Below are positions 17,991-26,490 of a stretch of 64,000 nucleotides of DNA, in pieces. Position 1 is the stretch's first letter, and each line of letters opens with the position of its first letter. Below the pieces are notes generated by a model, which worked only from the letters and a program-made list of their open reading frames with translations, had not been told where the DNA came from and ran no database searches. Made by a program: the position numbers and the translations under genes. This DNA comes from Sulfurimonas sp. HSL-3221 (GTDB lineage Bacteria; Campylobacterota; Campylobacteria; Campylobacterales; Sulfurimonadaceae): assembly GCF_021044585.1 (NCBI RefSeq), contig NZ_CP087998.1:2356001-2420000 (forward strand), in the 5' to 3' direction.

Positions 17991-19203
17991 GGTGCATCGC
18001 CTCCACCGGGGTGTAACGCTTGACGACCGCAATGGGGTAGAGGACGGCCAGCATATTGAGAGCAAAGACAACTCCCGCATTCCAGCCGATGGTGGACCAG
18101 TCGAAACGCATCGGAATCTGGTCGTCGACGATCCCGTAGTCGCGGTACGCCTCCGCGATCCCCTCGATCACCATGGGATGCAACTCGAAATACCAGGCGA
18201 TCGGCGCCCCCACTGCCACGGAGAGCCCAACGGCCGCGAGCGCGATCAGCAGCATCTCCAGCAGCAGCAGTGCGGAGACGTTCCGGGGGGAGAGGCCGAT
18301 GGCGCGCAGCATCCCCAGCTCCCGGGTCCGTCCGACGATGTTGAGGAAACTGAAGATCATGATGACAAAGAAAATAACGACGAAGAAGACCCCCATTGAG
18401 ATGTAGCCGAAGACGCTGTCCACCTCCATCGCCTCCACCTGCGCATGCATCAATACGGTCCACGGCACGGCCTCGAGCCCCTCGGCCAGCCCGGCCTGCA
18501 CCGCGTTGACCGTCTGCGGCAGCGCCGTGAGGTCATCGACGGAAGCGACAATGTACGATGCCATATCCCCGCTCAGCATCAGGGTGTCGTAGTACGCCTT
18601 GTTCACAAATGCGGAGGAGGCGTCAAATTCAAAGAGGCCCGTTTTGAAAATGCCGACGATCCGGAAATTCTCCGCGGCAAAGGAGTCGTCCGTCGCCGTG
18701 CCGATGAGCGCCACGGTATCGCCGACCCCCACCTTCAGCCTCACCGCCAGTTCGCTGCCGATATAAAGCGCGTTGGTGTCGTTATCCTCGAGGTAGCGCC
18801 CTTCACGGCGCGCTTCAGCCATTTTGGAAAGCCGTCGTTCCCCTCCGGGGTTGATGCCTACGACCATCGCCCCCACAGAATCACGGGGGGTGGAGAGCAG
18901 CGCGAAACTCTCCAGGCGCGGCGCGTAGGCCGCGATCCCCGCCGTGCGCGCCAGCAGCGCCTCCTCGGCCGAGACGTCGGTCAGCAGGTAGTCATACCCC
19001 CCCTCTTCACGGTACCCTTTTTTGTAGATATGCAGGGCGTTTTCATAGATGTCGAGGGCGCTTTTGAGCATATGCGCATGCGAACCGTCCATCAGGGCGA
19101 CGTAGACGATAAAGAGCAGGGAGCTGAAAAACGTCAGCGCAAAGGTGACGACGGTCCGCCCTTTGTAATGGAGGATGTTTTTCAACGCCAGTCCGAACAT
19201 CAT
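17983..19203 (-). CDS. FtsX/MacB-type ABC transporter permease (first)
   Basis: A 406-residue permease starting MMFGLALKNILHYKGRTVV, with one N-terminal helix, a periplasmic domain of about 230 residues and three C-terminal helices, for example FFVVIFFVIMIFSFLNIVG followed by GRTRELGMLRAIGLS. This is the typical FtsX end. It starts five bases after the LolA-like gene and overlaps the second permease gene by eight. Two different permeases with one ATPase recall LolCDE, but the sequence alone does not give the substrate. Confidence 0.92.
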   Translation of the reverse strand: MMFGLALKNILHYKGRTVVTFALTFFSSLLFIVYVALMDGSHAHMLKSALDIYENALHIYKKGYREEGGYDYLLTDVSAEEALLARTAGIAAYAPRLESFALLSTPRDSVGAMVVGINPGGERRLSKMAEARREGRYLEDNDTNALYIGSELAVRLKVGVGDTVALIGTATDDSFAAENFRIVGIFKTGLFEFDASSAFVNKAYYDTLMLSGDMASYIVASVDDLTALPQTVNAVQAGLAEGLEAVPWTVLMHAQVEAMEVDSVFGYISMGVFFVVIFFVIMIFSFLNIVGRTRELGMLRAIGLSPRNVSALLLLEMLLIALAAVGLSVAVGAPIAWYFELHPMVIEGIAEAYRDYGIVDDQIPMRFDWSTIGWNAGVVFALNMLAVLYPIAVVKRYTPVEAMHHV

Positions 19204-19208
19204 GATCC

Positions 19209-19940
19209 CTAGCGCGAGTAGCGTTTAAGCGCCTGCTTCGTGAAATAGCTGCCGCTCACGCCCCGGTCGTAGACGACGTCGGAGAGGAGCACCAGCGTCT
19301 CGTTCTTCTCCTTGCCCTTCTCCAGCGGTTTGATCCGCATAACCGTCGGGATATGGTGCGTACCGAAGGTTTTGACGTCACTGTAAAACATCTCCCGCAC
19401 CTTGCTGCCGAAATCGTCGTAAAAGACGTCATGCATCTGGGTATAGGTCCGCCGGTCGATCTGCGAGACAATCCGTCCCCACACGACGGCCGCATCGGGT
19501 TTCGGGGTGAAAGCGATGGTTACCGTCTCCGCCGTCTTTTCGAGGATCTCTGCGTCATAGTCGTCGACCATCGAACTCTCTTTAACCATGTCGTCGTTGG
19601 TGAAATCGCTCCCCATCCAGCTCTGCAGCATCATCGACGGCGGGATCTTGACGATGCGTTCGATCTTCGGCACGTACTGCCATAGCTGCTTGTCGAGTTT
19701 TAAAAAGGTGATGCCGCTGTCTTTGGGCGGGTAGAGTATCTTCATGAAGCTCTTCGTCTTCCCCTCGGCCCAGCTCTCGATCCGCACCGTCCGCTTGTGC
19801 CGCGCCGAGGTGATGACCATCTCCAGCTTCATGTAGACGTCTTTTCCGCGAAGGTTATCCTCCACTTTTTTGACGATCTCGGAAGCCTCCGAACCGAACA
19901 GCAGGAGTGTCATCGAGAGCCAGACCAACAGTAACCGCAT
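19209..19940 (-). CDS. LolA-like outer-membrane lipoprotein-sorting protein
   Basis: The 243-residue periplasmic protein has a signal peptide (MRLLLVWLSMTLLLFGSEA) and the pattern of the LolA-like family that accompanies RND or MacB-type transporters: WAEGKTKSFMKILYPPKDSG, GITFLKLDKQLWQYVPKIER and MLQSWMGSDFTNDDMVKES. Such proteins are thought to carry hydrophobic cargo such as lipids or lipid anchors between membranes. It is the first gene of the seven-gene operon, preceded by GGGGAGGG and a TATAAT. The general housekeeping LolA would be a different gene. Confidence 0.9.
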   Translation of the reverse strand: MRLLLVWLSMTLLLFGSEASEIVKKVEDNLRGKDVYMKLEMVITSARHKRTVRIESWAEGKTKSFMKILYPPKDSGITFLKLDKQLWQYVPKIERIVKIPPSMMLQSWMGSDFTNDDMVKESSMVDDYDAEILEKTAETVTIAFTPKPDAAVVWGRIVSQIDRRTYTQMHDVFYDDFGSKVREMFYSDVKTFGTHHIPTVMRIKPLEKGKEKNETLVLLSDVVYDRGVSGSYFTKQALKRYSR

Positions 19941-19967
19941 TGCGCTTTCCCTCCCCTCGTTTTACCG

Positions 19968-19973
19968 ATTATA
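19968..19973 (-). promoter_or_regulatory. Candidate -10 box of the envelope export operon
   Basis: TATAAT on the minus strand lies 27 bases before the start of the LolA-like gene, leaving a leader of about 20 bases. No clear -35 hexamer was found. Confidence 0.45.
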
Positions 19974-20008
19974 GCTATATTTGGGCCGGAACACCCTAAA
20001 ATATCCGT

Positions 20009-20569
20009 ATGGAAACAGCAGCACCTCTTTGCGGGATCGACGAGGCGGGGCGGGGCCCCATCGCAGGTCCTCTCGTTATGGCGGGCGTCATTTTGCACGC
20101 GCCGCTCGACGGCCTGAACGATTCGAAAAAACTGACGGAGAAAAAGCGCGAAGCGCTTTACGCGCGCATTACGGAAAACGCGGCCTACCACATCGTGCGT
20201 TTTTCCGCGCAACAGATCGACGACGACGGCATCTCCGCCTGCCTCGCAAAAGGGCTCAAAGAGATTATGGAGGTTCTGGGGGAGGCCGACTACCTCTTCG
20301 ACGGCAATTCAACCTTTGGCGTCAAGGGACTGCGCACACAGGTCAAAGCCGACGCCGACGTGCCCGAAGTGAGCGCGGCCTCCATCCTCGCCAAGGTTAC
20401 CCGCGACCGGGAGATGGTCGCCCTGGCCTCAACCTACCCGCAGTACGGCTTTGAAAAACATAAGGGGTACGGTTCGGCGGCACACATCGAGGCGATCCAG
20501 ACCCATGGCTACAGCGCCGTCCATCGCCGGAGCTTCCGCCTGAAGGCCCTGCAGCCTACGCTGTTTTAG
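20009..20569 (+). CDS. rnhB: Ribonuclease HII
   Basis: RNase HII cleaves RNA in RNA-DNA hybrids and removes single ribonucleotides from DNA. The 186-residue product opens with the active-site block CGIDEAGRGPIAGPLVMAG, where Asp and Glu bind metal, and includes VSAASILAKVTRDREM and YGFEKHKGYGSAAHIEAI. Length is normal. It is read toward the acyltransferase gene and their 3' ends overlap by 14 bases, with no terminator between them. Confidence 0.97.
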   Translation: METAAPLCGIDEAGRGPIAGPLVMAGVILHAPLDGLNDSKKLTEKKREALYARITENAAYHIVRFSAQQIDDDGISACLAKGLKEIMEVLGEADYLFDGNSTFGVKGLRTQVKADADVPEVSAASILAKVTRDREMVALASTYPQYGFEKHKGYGSAAHIEAIQTHGYSAVHRRSFRLKALQPTLF

Positions 20570-21272
20570 GGGTGAGCGTTTTCGCAGCGTCCATAAACGC
20601 GCGGTACTGCTCTTCGATGTTTTCCAACGCGAGCGGCTCGCCGATATGGATGTGCACTTCGTAAGGCTGCTTGAACGGGGAAGCCTGGTACACTTTTTCA
20701 AGCTGGTCGTCGATATAGATCGGGACGATCTGCATCTTGTTTGCCTTGGCGATCTTCTCCGCGCCCGGCTGAAACGGCCCGACTCCCTCGCCGCCGAAAC
20801 GCTCCCCCTCGGGGAACATAAAGAGATTAAGGTCCGGCGCCACCTGGAAAATATGCTTAATCTTTTTAAAAAAGGCTAGCATCCCCTTCCCCGCTTTGAG
20901 GTCGACCGCGATACAGCCGCTGTATTCGAAAAATTTCCCGTAGATCTTGTTGTCGAGCAGCGTCTGCTTGGCGATCCACATCCCCGCCTTCTGCTGCGTA
21001 GAGAAGAGGGACTCGATGCTGATAATGTCGAGCAGGCTGCGGTGATTGGCGATATAGAGCACCCGGTTCGCTTCGGGGAGCCCGCCGTGCATCACCGGAA
21101 CGACGTTGAGGTATTCCAGTACGCTGAGCGAATAGTTCTGGCGCTCCTTCGAGAGGGCGTGATAGCGGTCGTGTTCATCCAGCTGCGTGTCTAGATAGAC
21201 ATGGCGGAAGATGGGGATGAACTTCTTCCCGAGCCAGATCATATAGAGGTATTTGCGGAGGTTTTTAAACAT
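20556..21272 (-). CDS. 1-acyl-sn-glycerol-3-phosphate acyltransferase-like protein
   Basis: A PlsC-family acyltransferase that should transfer an acyl chain to lysophosphatidic acid or a related lipid at the inner membrane. It has the catalytic NHRSLLD (NHxxxxD) motif near residue 82 and the substrate motif FPEGER near residue 150. The ATG at 21272 gives MFKNLRKYLYMIWLGKKF; a GTG nine codons upstream is also possible, and neither has a strong ribosome-binding site. A TATAAT lies just upstream on the same strand. It is convergent with rnhB. The specific acceptor cannot be told from sequence. Confidence 0.88.
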   Translation of the reverse strand: MFKNLRKYLYMIWLGKKFIPIFRHVYLDTQLDEHDRYHALSKERQNYSLSVLEYLNVVPVMHGGLPEANRVLYIANHRSLLDIISIESLFSTQQKAGMWIAKQTLLDNKIYGKFFEYSGCIAVDLKAGKGMLAFFKKIKHIFQVAPDLNLFMFPEGERFGGEGVGPFQPGAEKIAKANKMQIVPIYIDDQLEKVYQASPFKQPYEVHIHIGEPLALENIEEQYRAFMDAAKTLTPKTA

Positions 21273-21344
21273 GGCGGGTATTATAGCAGGTAATAACACA
21301 GAGAATCCCCCACCGGCCGGGGCATAAAACTGTCTCGCTTAATG

Positions 21345-21857
21345 TCATCGCAGCAGGATCGGTTTGACCCACTCCGGTTCGGCGTAGTCGACTTCGGAGA
21401 GGGTGTTCAAATGGTTGGTCTGCCCAATCAGTTCTCCGGCACCGGCGGGGGCGAAGAGGTAGATCCCCGCCGATGCGTTCACGGTCTGCATCAGTGTCAA
21501 TCCCTGCGCGGCGGCAAAGGCTTCGGGCTTGACATCTTGATGCAGACGGATCAGTACATTCCCCGTCGCGATAAAGCGGTTGCGTTCGCTCCGGCGCTCT
21601 GACGTGTAAAAGACCCGGCGGTACTCGGATCCGGAAGAGGCCGTCTTCGCCGCCACCTCGGCCGGGGCGGCCTTCACGACCCGCTTGGCCGATGCACCGG
21701 CAGCGCGTAAGAGCGCCATTTCATCCTCTGCGCGGTAAAAAACCATCGAGGATTTTTTCGTCTGCAGCACCTGTTTGGTCATTGCCGGAACCTCGGCCAT
21801 TGCCGCAGCCGCCAGCAACCACCCCGCCATGATTATCATACGTACCATCATACTCAC
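21345..21857 (-). CDS. Secreted stand-alone subtilase prodomain-like protein
   Basis: A 170-residue exported protein with a signal peptide (about residues 1-22, ending AAAAMAE). Its C-terminal 75 residues, from NVLIRLHQDVKPEAFAAAQG to VDYAEPEWVKP, match the pattern of subtilisin-type propeptides, which fold the protease and then inhibit it. The gene starts three bases after the stop of the subtilase gene, so both proteins are made together. This suggests a trans-acting intramolecular-chaperone substitute. The assignment rests on fold pattern and context. Confidence 0.65.
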   Translation of the reverse strand: MSMMVRMIIMAGWLLAAAAMAEVPAMTKQVLQTKKSSMVFYRAEDEMALLRAAGASAKRVVKAAPAEVAAKTASSGSEYRRVFYTSERRSERNRFIATGNVLIRLHQDVKPEAFAAAQGLTLMQTVNASAGIYLFAPAGAGELIGQTNHLNTLSEVDYAEPEWVKPILLR

Positions 21858-21860
21858 CCC

Positions 21861-24281
21861 TTAATGTCCCCGAATCTGCAGCGACCAGCTTTTAAACGTA
21901 CCGGTTGTTCCGGCCCGGAGGTCTTTGACGGTCAGCGTCCATGTTCCGGCCGCATCCTCGTCGAGACAGCGGACGGTGGAGAAGCGCCAGTTGGCGTAGG
22001 AGCCCTCCAGGTAGTAGGCCCCGCCGTATGCCAGATGGCTCTCCGTCCCCGCCGGTGATATCAGCCAAATATCGAGGTCCCCGGGACGGGCATGGTCAAT
22101 GGTCACCCAGACGTCGACATGTTCCACGCTCAGCGTCTGTGCCTCGGTAATCGTGGACGTCACGCCGGTGGCGTTCGCATCGGGAATCGCCGTATCCGCG
22201 ATGTCGTTTGTCAGCTTCGGCAGCACGGTTTCCGTGCCGAGCGACGCAAAACCTTCTGCCTTGGCGACGGCAGCCGCGGCATCCAGCAGCCCGAAGCCGT
22301 AATTGTGGTTGATATGCCACCCGGCGCCGTTGGTCGTCCAGTCGCCGTCACCCTGATCGTTTTTTCTGGCTGTCGTTGCAAGGATATAGCGTATATCGCG
22401 GTAGGTCAGATCCGGGTTCGCACTGAGCATCAAAGCGACGACCCCGCTGACCATGGGTACGGCTGCCGACGTCCCGTTCATATAGTTGGTGTAGTCACCG
22501 TTCTCATTACCCGAAACATCAAAATAGACAGGGAGATTCGTCTTGGGGTCGAGACGGTACGTTTCAACGAAGCCGGTCGATTCAAACCCGTAGTCGTACC
22601 CGGTGTAATCCGTCGTCACGATCGCCGCTCCGTTCACGGCATCATACTGCTCGCCGAACTCGCCGCCCGGCGCCGCGAGCAGAACATTCGCGCCGAAATT
22701 GGCATAGGAGGAGTAACTGCCGTCCTTATCGGTGGCCGTCACGGTCATGACATAGGGGTTGTTCGCGACGCCAGCATTGTTGGCGTTGCCGATATGCAGC
22801 GGGGAGTAATCCGAATTGCTGCGGTCGTTCCCCGCGGCCATGACGTAGACGATCCCCTTCCCGCTGCGCCCCTGCTCCGCCCCTGTCTGCAGACCGTCGA
22901 TCAGCGTCTGGTCGTTATAGAGGAATTCGGAGGGGTCGCCCCAGCTGTTCGAGGAGATGTCTACCGCTTTGGAGAGCGCTTGGATCAGCGTAACGTCCGT
23001 CAGCGGCGACTGCGAGAAAACATTGTACCCCGCCAGCTTGACGAACGGGGCCACCCCTTTGACACCGAGGCTGTTCCACCCCGAAGCGGCGACGAGACCC
23101 GCACAGGCCGTCCCGTGCGCAGAGAGGTAGGGGTCCGTAGCGAGCTGGTCCGCATCGGGCGACGGGTCGTTCGAGCCGTCGGACCAGCGGTAGCTCTTCG
23201 TCAGGTCGAGGTTCGAGACCAGATCGGGGTGGATCGCTTCAATACCTGTATCGACCACGCCCACATAAATATTGCGGCGGCCCGCATAAGACTCCCAGAC
23301 CGAAGCAACATTGATGTCGTTCGGTTCCGTCGCATCCAGATGCCACTGATATTGGGCGAGAGGATCTTCATAAGCCCCGGTATCGCTGCTCATGGGGTCG
23401 GTTCCGGCAAAAAACTCGCCGTAGTCACCCAGCGCATCCCCGTCGCTGTTCGCGGCTGCCGGGTTCGTACCGACCAGCAGCTCAAAATCATCAAAAAGGG
23501 CGTCGTTGTCCGTATCGTGGAAAAGATGGGTCGTTCCCGTAAACAATTCCTGGATCGTTGCCGACGCCACGGCATCCGCATAGGACTGCGCATCAATCAA
23601 GAGGGTCAGATCCTCCATTGCACCGCCCGTGGTCAGTTTTGCCGGGTTAAACGCGCTGAGCGCTGTCGACGGGGAGGCAAAAAGAAATCCGGAAAGGCGG
23701 GCGAGCACCGACTTGATCTCTGTCTCGTCCGTCAGACCCTCCCGGCGGATCCACTCGGCTGCAATGGTGGTGAAGACGTTCACCCGGACATTGTTGTTAA
23801 GCAGATCCGATACCGTCACATAGGCATAGAGGCTTCCCTGGACGGCTTTGACCGCGGCTGCGTCGTACTGTCCATCATCGTTGGGGTCGACATCTTCGCC
23901 CCCTTCAGCCTTCACAAGTAGCAACTGCGTCGATGCCAGACCGGGGAGCGAGACCGTAAATTTTCCGACTGTCTGCTCCGCGTACGGCACCAGTGTCTGG
24001 TTATCATCCATCAGGTCCGTTGCAGCATCGAACGGTGTCGTGACCGTCTGATACTGCTGCTGCCCCGCCAGGTCGCTGATGGTGACCGTTGCCCCGCCGA
24101 TGGGGCCAAGGGCGATACTGTTTGCGACCGTCGGTCCTGGATCAACCGGGGTTTCCGGCGTCGAGGAGCCGCCGCCGGAACCGCAGCCGTGAAACATTAA
24201 TGCCAGCCCGAGAAGCGCTGTCCCTCCGCCTCTCATCACCCGATAAAAACATTTCTGCCTCACGTATCCCCTTTTCGCCAT
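21861..24281 (-). CDS. Surface lipoprotein subtilisin-like serine protease with P-domain
   Basis: A subtilase of about 806 residues. The order is: lipoprotein signal with lipobox LMFHGC; an unassigned region of about 200 residues; Asp-rich calcium-binding-like repeats (DTDNDALFDDFE, NSDGDALGDYGEF); the S8 catalytic domain with Asp in VVDTGIEAIHPDL, His in SAHGTACAGLVA and Ser in NGTSAAVPMVSG; then a proprotein-convertase P-domain with DHARPGDLDIWLISPAG. A DANAT sequon sits in the linker before the P-domain. The protein has no recognisable prodomain of its own; a prodomain-like gene follows. The start at 24281 was preferred to a TTG three codons earlier. Confidence 0.93.
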   Translation of the reverse strand: MAKRGYVRQKCFYRVMRGGGTALLGLALMFHGCGSGGGSSTPETPVDPGPTVANSIALGPIGGATVTISDLAGQQQYQTVTTPFDAATDLMDDNQTLVPYAEQTVGKFTVSLPGLASTQLLLVKAEGGEDVDPNDDGQYDAAAVKAVQGSLYAYVTVSDLLNNNVRVNVFTTIAAEWIRREGLTDETEIKSVLARLSGFLFASPSTALSAFNPAKLTTGGAMEDLTLLIDAQSYADAVASATIQELFTGTTHLFHDTDNDALFDDFELLVGTNPAAANSDGDALGDYGEFFAGTDPMSSDTGAYEDPLAQYQWHLDATEPNDINVASVWESYAGRRNIYVGVVDTGIEAIHPDLVSNLDLTKSYRWSDGSNDPSPDADQLATDPYLSAHGTACAGLVAASGWNSLGVKGVAPFVKLAGYNVFSQSPLTDVTLIQALSKAVDISSNSWGDPSEFLYNDQTLIDGLQTGAEQGRSGKGIVYVMAAGNDRSNSDYSPLHIGNANNAGVANNPYVMTVTATDKDGSYSSYANFGANVLLAAPGGEFGEQYDAVNGAAIVTTDYTGYDYGFESTGFVETYRLDPKTNLPVYFDVSGNENGDYTNYMNGTSAAVPMVSGVVALMLSANPDLTYRDIRYILATTARKNDQGDGDWTTNGAGWHINHNYGFGLLDAAAAVAKAEGFASLGTETVLPKLTNDIADTAIPDANATGVTSTITEAQTLSVEHVDVWVTIDHARPGDLDIWLISPAGTESHLAYGGAYYLEGSYANWRFSTVRCLDEDAAGTWTLTVKDLRAGTTGTFKSWSLQIRGH

Positions 24282-24376
24282 ATTCTTCAACTCAATTATA
24301 CAAGCCTCCCGGCAAACACCGTAACGGCAGCATGCCAGAAGTCAGAATGGTTTTCATGATAGTATATTGTTTTATT

Positions 24377-24441
24377 TATAATAGCTACTTAATGTATGAA
24401 TTACAAGGAGTTATCATATGGAGAGGGTAGCGCGCCGTTGA
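24377..24441 (+). promoter_or_regulatory. Orphan promoter-like site with a seven-codon leader ORF
   Basis: The gap between the subtilase and peroxidase genes holds a TATAAT (24377-24382), a perfect AAGGAG (24405-24410) and, seven bases on, an ATG opening a seven-codon frame (MERVARR) that stops at 24441. No plus-strand gene follows until ilvD. It may be a relic of a lost gene or a small-peptide or leader transcript. Nothing else in 24282-24568 is recognisable. Confidence 0.3.
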
Positions 24442-24568
24442 TCCGGCACCCCTTGTGTCAGGGTACCGACACTGTTTTGGCGCTGCTGCGGCCGTATGGC
24501 GCTGATTGTCTCTTCCGACTTGAAGCCTTCGGCATCAAAAGAGACAGGGTGCGCTTACGGCAGCGGGA

Positions 24569-25789
24569 TCAGGGCTGATAGCCGTCGGAGAGGGTCTTCA
24601 GGAAGACGACGATCGCATCCTCCTGTTCCCCCGTCAGGTGAAGATCGCCAAGCTCTTTCGTATTGATATTCTCAGGAACTTCCGGCGCCGGCCAACACCC
24701 CTGCGCCAAAGCATCCGCTTCGGTGGTCATAGCGTTTTCGCACCGTGGCAGCACGTCGCGCGTGTTGTAGAAGTGGACGATCGATTTCAGGCTTTTGAAG
24801 TAACCGTTGTGGGTATAGGCCTTGACGAAAAGCGCGTCGGGCCGCTTGTCGACGTTGCGCAGCGTCGGCACCTTCTGCTTGCCTTCGTTTGCCGCCGCGA
24901 ACGCCGCGTAATCCAATCGGGTGGCCAGGAACTCTCCGAGACCACGGTCCGTCCATGCGTAGCCCAGCGGGTTGTACTGTGCGTCTTGGGTGTAAAAAGG
25001 ATTCTCCGGGTTGCGGGGCACACCGAGATTGTCAAAGGTATAATCGGTCAGGAGCGGCGGCGTGCCGTCCGCCCCTGCGTTCAGCACGTGGCAGTTCGCG
25101 CATTTGCCTTTGCCCTTGAAAAGATCAAGCCCTTTGCGCTCCTCCTTTGTCAGCTCGGCCATGCCCTGTAGATAGTAATCATATTTCGACGTGAATGCGT
25201 TGACCTCATTCGATGCCTCGTAGGCGGCGATGGAGAGCGCAATGGCGTCAAAGGCGATCTCGACGTTCTCCGGCAGACAGGCACTGACTCCCCATACGGA
25301 CGTGAAAAGATCGGCATAGAAGCCACTGCAGACCCCTGTCACGACATCATCCGGTGTCGCAAGCGCCTGTTCAAGCGGGTTTAAAAAAGGGCCCTGAGCT
25401 TGGTCGGCGGCGGGATTACCCAACTTTTCACCCGTCGCGCGGCCGTTCCAGAAATTGCCGCCTGTGAATACCGCCTGTTTCTGCTGCATGACATAATGCA
25501 GGATCGGACTCAGAGTCGCATACGCCGCGCTCGGCGGTTTCCGATTGCCGAAACGCCCGGCGACCGACCCCTCGTAAACCGCTCCGGAGGCGTTGATGCC
25601 CGAGAGGGGACCGGTGAAGCCCGTTTCGGGCGCGTGACAGCCGGCACAGGAGAGGTTCCCGTTGTATGAGAGGCTTTGATCGAAATAGATCATTTTGCCC
25701 AACGCTTCCTCGGGTGTCAGCGCGCCTGCCGTAAGCGACGCACCCAAACCCACCACTGCCAAACAGGCCACCAGCAATTTACTTTGCAT
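24569..25789 (-). CDS. Diheme cytochrome c peroxidase (CCP/MauG family)
   Basis: A 406-residue periplasmic enzyme expected to reduce hydrogen peroxide with electrons from cytochrome c. It has a signal peptide (residues about 1-24, ending LTAGA) and two haem motifs, CAGCH near residue 50 and CANCH near 235, spaced as in bacterial diheme peroxidases. The start is certain: an AAGGAGGTG ribosome-binding site precedes the ATG. The gene stands alone. It may instead be a MauG-like oxidase; the redox partner is unknown. Confidence 0.92.
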   Translation of the reverse strand: MQSKLLVACLAVVGLGASLTAGALTPEEALGKMIYFDQSLSYNGNLSCAGCHAPETGFTGPLSGINASGAVYEGSVAGRFGNRKPPSAAYATLSPILHYVMQQKQAVFTGGNFWNGRATGEKLGNPAADQAQGPFLNPLEQALATPDDVVTGVCSGFYADLFTSVWGVSACLPENVEIAFDAIALSIAAYEASNEVNAFTSKYDYYLQGMAELTKEERKGLDLFKGKGKCANCHVLNAGADGTPPLLTDYTFDNLGVPRNPENPFYTQDAQYNPLGYAWTDRGLGEFLATRLDYAAFAAANEGKQKVPTLRNVDKRPDALFVKAYTHNGYFKSLKSIVHFYNTRDVLPRCENAMTTEADALAQGCWPAPEVPENINTKELGDLHLTGEQEDAIVVFLKTLSDGYQP

Positions 25790-26129
25790 AACACACCTCC
25801 TTATGGTTTCAGTGTATTATGCTCGCATCAAAATGAAAAAATAATGAAAAAAATCTTTAAATGTTTTTTAACGTTTTATAAAAGCTCTTTAGAACCCATG
25901 CAATACGGCAGACTTGGCGGGTTTTTCATCCGTGTTTTCGGTGTGAGAAACATGCGAGCCCGCGTGTCCAGCCAACGCGCTTACGCAAACCGGTTTCCCG
26001 AACGCTTCTGTCAAATGTAGGGATTGAACCGTTGCGTTTTCCCGGTCAAACTGCGGAACGTCAACAGCATGTCGCTTTTAACGGATAAATACTCGTAGAA
26101 GAATCGTATTCTGAAGGTTAGTGAAGGGG
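25790..26129. other. Non-coding gap between the peroxidase gene and tRNA-Ser
   Basis: This 340-base stretch has an AT-rich part next to the peroxidase start (about 25800-25880) that should contain its promoter; CATAAT on the minus strand near 25815 is a weak candidate. The rest, up to tRNA-Ser, holds only short unsupported frames. No terminator with a U-run was found after tRNA-Ser. Confidence 0.5.
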
Positions 26130-26218
26130 TGGCGGACAGACAGGGATTCGAACCCTGGGAGGTATGACCCTCGCCGGTTTTCAAGACCGGTGCATTCAAC
26201 CAGCTCTGCCATCTGTCC
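26130..26218 (-). tRNA. tRNA-Ser (UGA)
   Basis: The minus strand folds as a class II tRNA: acceptor GGACAGA pairs with TCTGTCC, the anticodon loop is CTTGAAA (anticodon UGA), a variable arm is present, the T-loop is GTTCGAATC, and CCA is encoded at the 3' end. It is last in the Leu-Cys-Ser group. Confidence 0.97.
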
Positions 26219-26241
26219 ATAAATAAAAGTCGGAGTTTTGG

Positions 26242-26315
26242 TGGAGGCGCCACCCGGACTCGAACCGGGGATCAAGGTTTTGCAAACCCATGCCTTACCA
26301 CTTGGCTATGGCGCC
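26242..26315 (-). tRNA. tRNA-Cys (GCA)
   Basis: A 74-base class I tRNA with acceptor GGCGCCA pairing to TGGCGCC, anticodon GCA within GTTTGCAAAAC, T-arm GGTTCGAGTCC and encoded CCA. It lies between tRNA-Leu and tRNA-Ser on the minus strand. Confidence 0.97.
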
Positions 26316-26320
26316 ACCGG

Positions 26321-26408
26321 TGGTGCCCGGAGCCGGGATCGAACCGGCACGATCGCAATGATCGAGGGATTTTAAGTCCCTTGCGTCTACCAATTTCGCC
26401 ATCCGGGC
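26321..26408 (-). tRNA. tRNA-Leu (UAA)
   Basis: An 88-base class II tRNA: acceptor GCCCGGA pairs with TCCGGGC, anticodon loop CTTAAAA gives UAA, a long variable arm (CGATCATTGCGATCG) is present, and CCA is encoded. It is five bases from tRNA-Cys and just after the terminator that follows tRNA-Gly. Confidence 0.97.
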
Positions 26409-26418
26409 TCAAGACACC

Positions 26419-26473
26419 AAAAAAAACCCCAACTCAAACCTCTGCTTTGAAGTCTAAGAAGTTTCAGTTGGGG
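26419..26473 (-). terminator. Rho-independent terminator after tRNA-Gly
   Basis: On the minus strand CCCCAACT-G-AAAC pairs with GTTT-G-AGTTGGGG (13 positions, one mismatch) around a 21-base loop, followed directly by eight T residues. It separates tRNA-Gly from tRNA-Leu, so the two should be separate transcripts or the site acts partially. Confidence 0.8.
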
Positions 26474-26490
26474 TGTTTAAAAATAAAAAA

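Noticed and set aside
24396-24578. 60-codon plus-strand frame in the subtilase-peroxidase gap
   Set aside because: No ribosome-binding site at its ATG and no recognisable product; the AAGGAG nearby serves a different, seven-codon frame.
25843-26020. Lysine-rich plus-strand frame after the peroxidase gene
   Set aside because: It starts in an A-rich promoter-like stretch with no ribosome-binding site and shows no conserved feature.
26011-26040. Possible broken tRNA (GGTTCAATCCC resembles a T-arm)
   Set aside because: The bases flanking the loop do not pair as a T-stem and no acceptor or anticodon arm is present.
26011-26275. Small frames overlapping tRNA-Ser and tRNA-Cys
   Set aside because: They read through tRNA genes and lack ribosome-binding sites.
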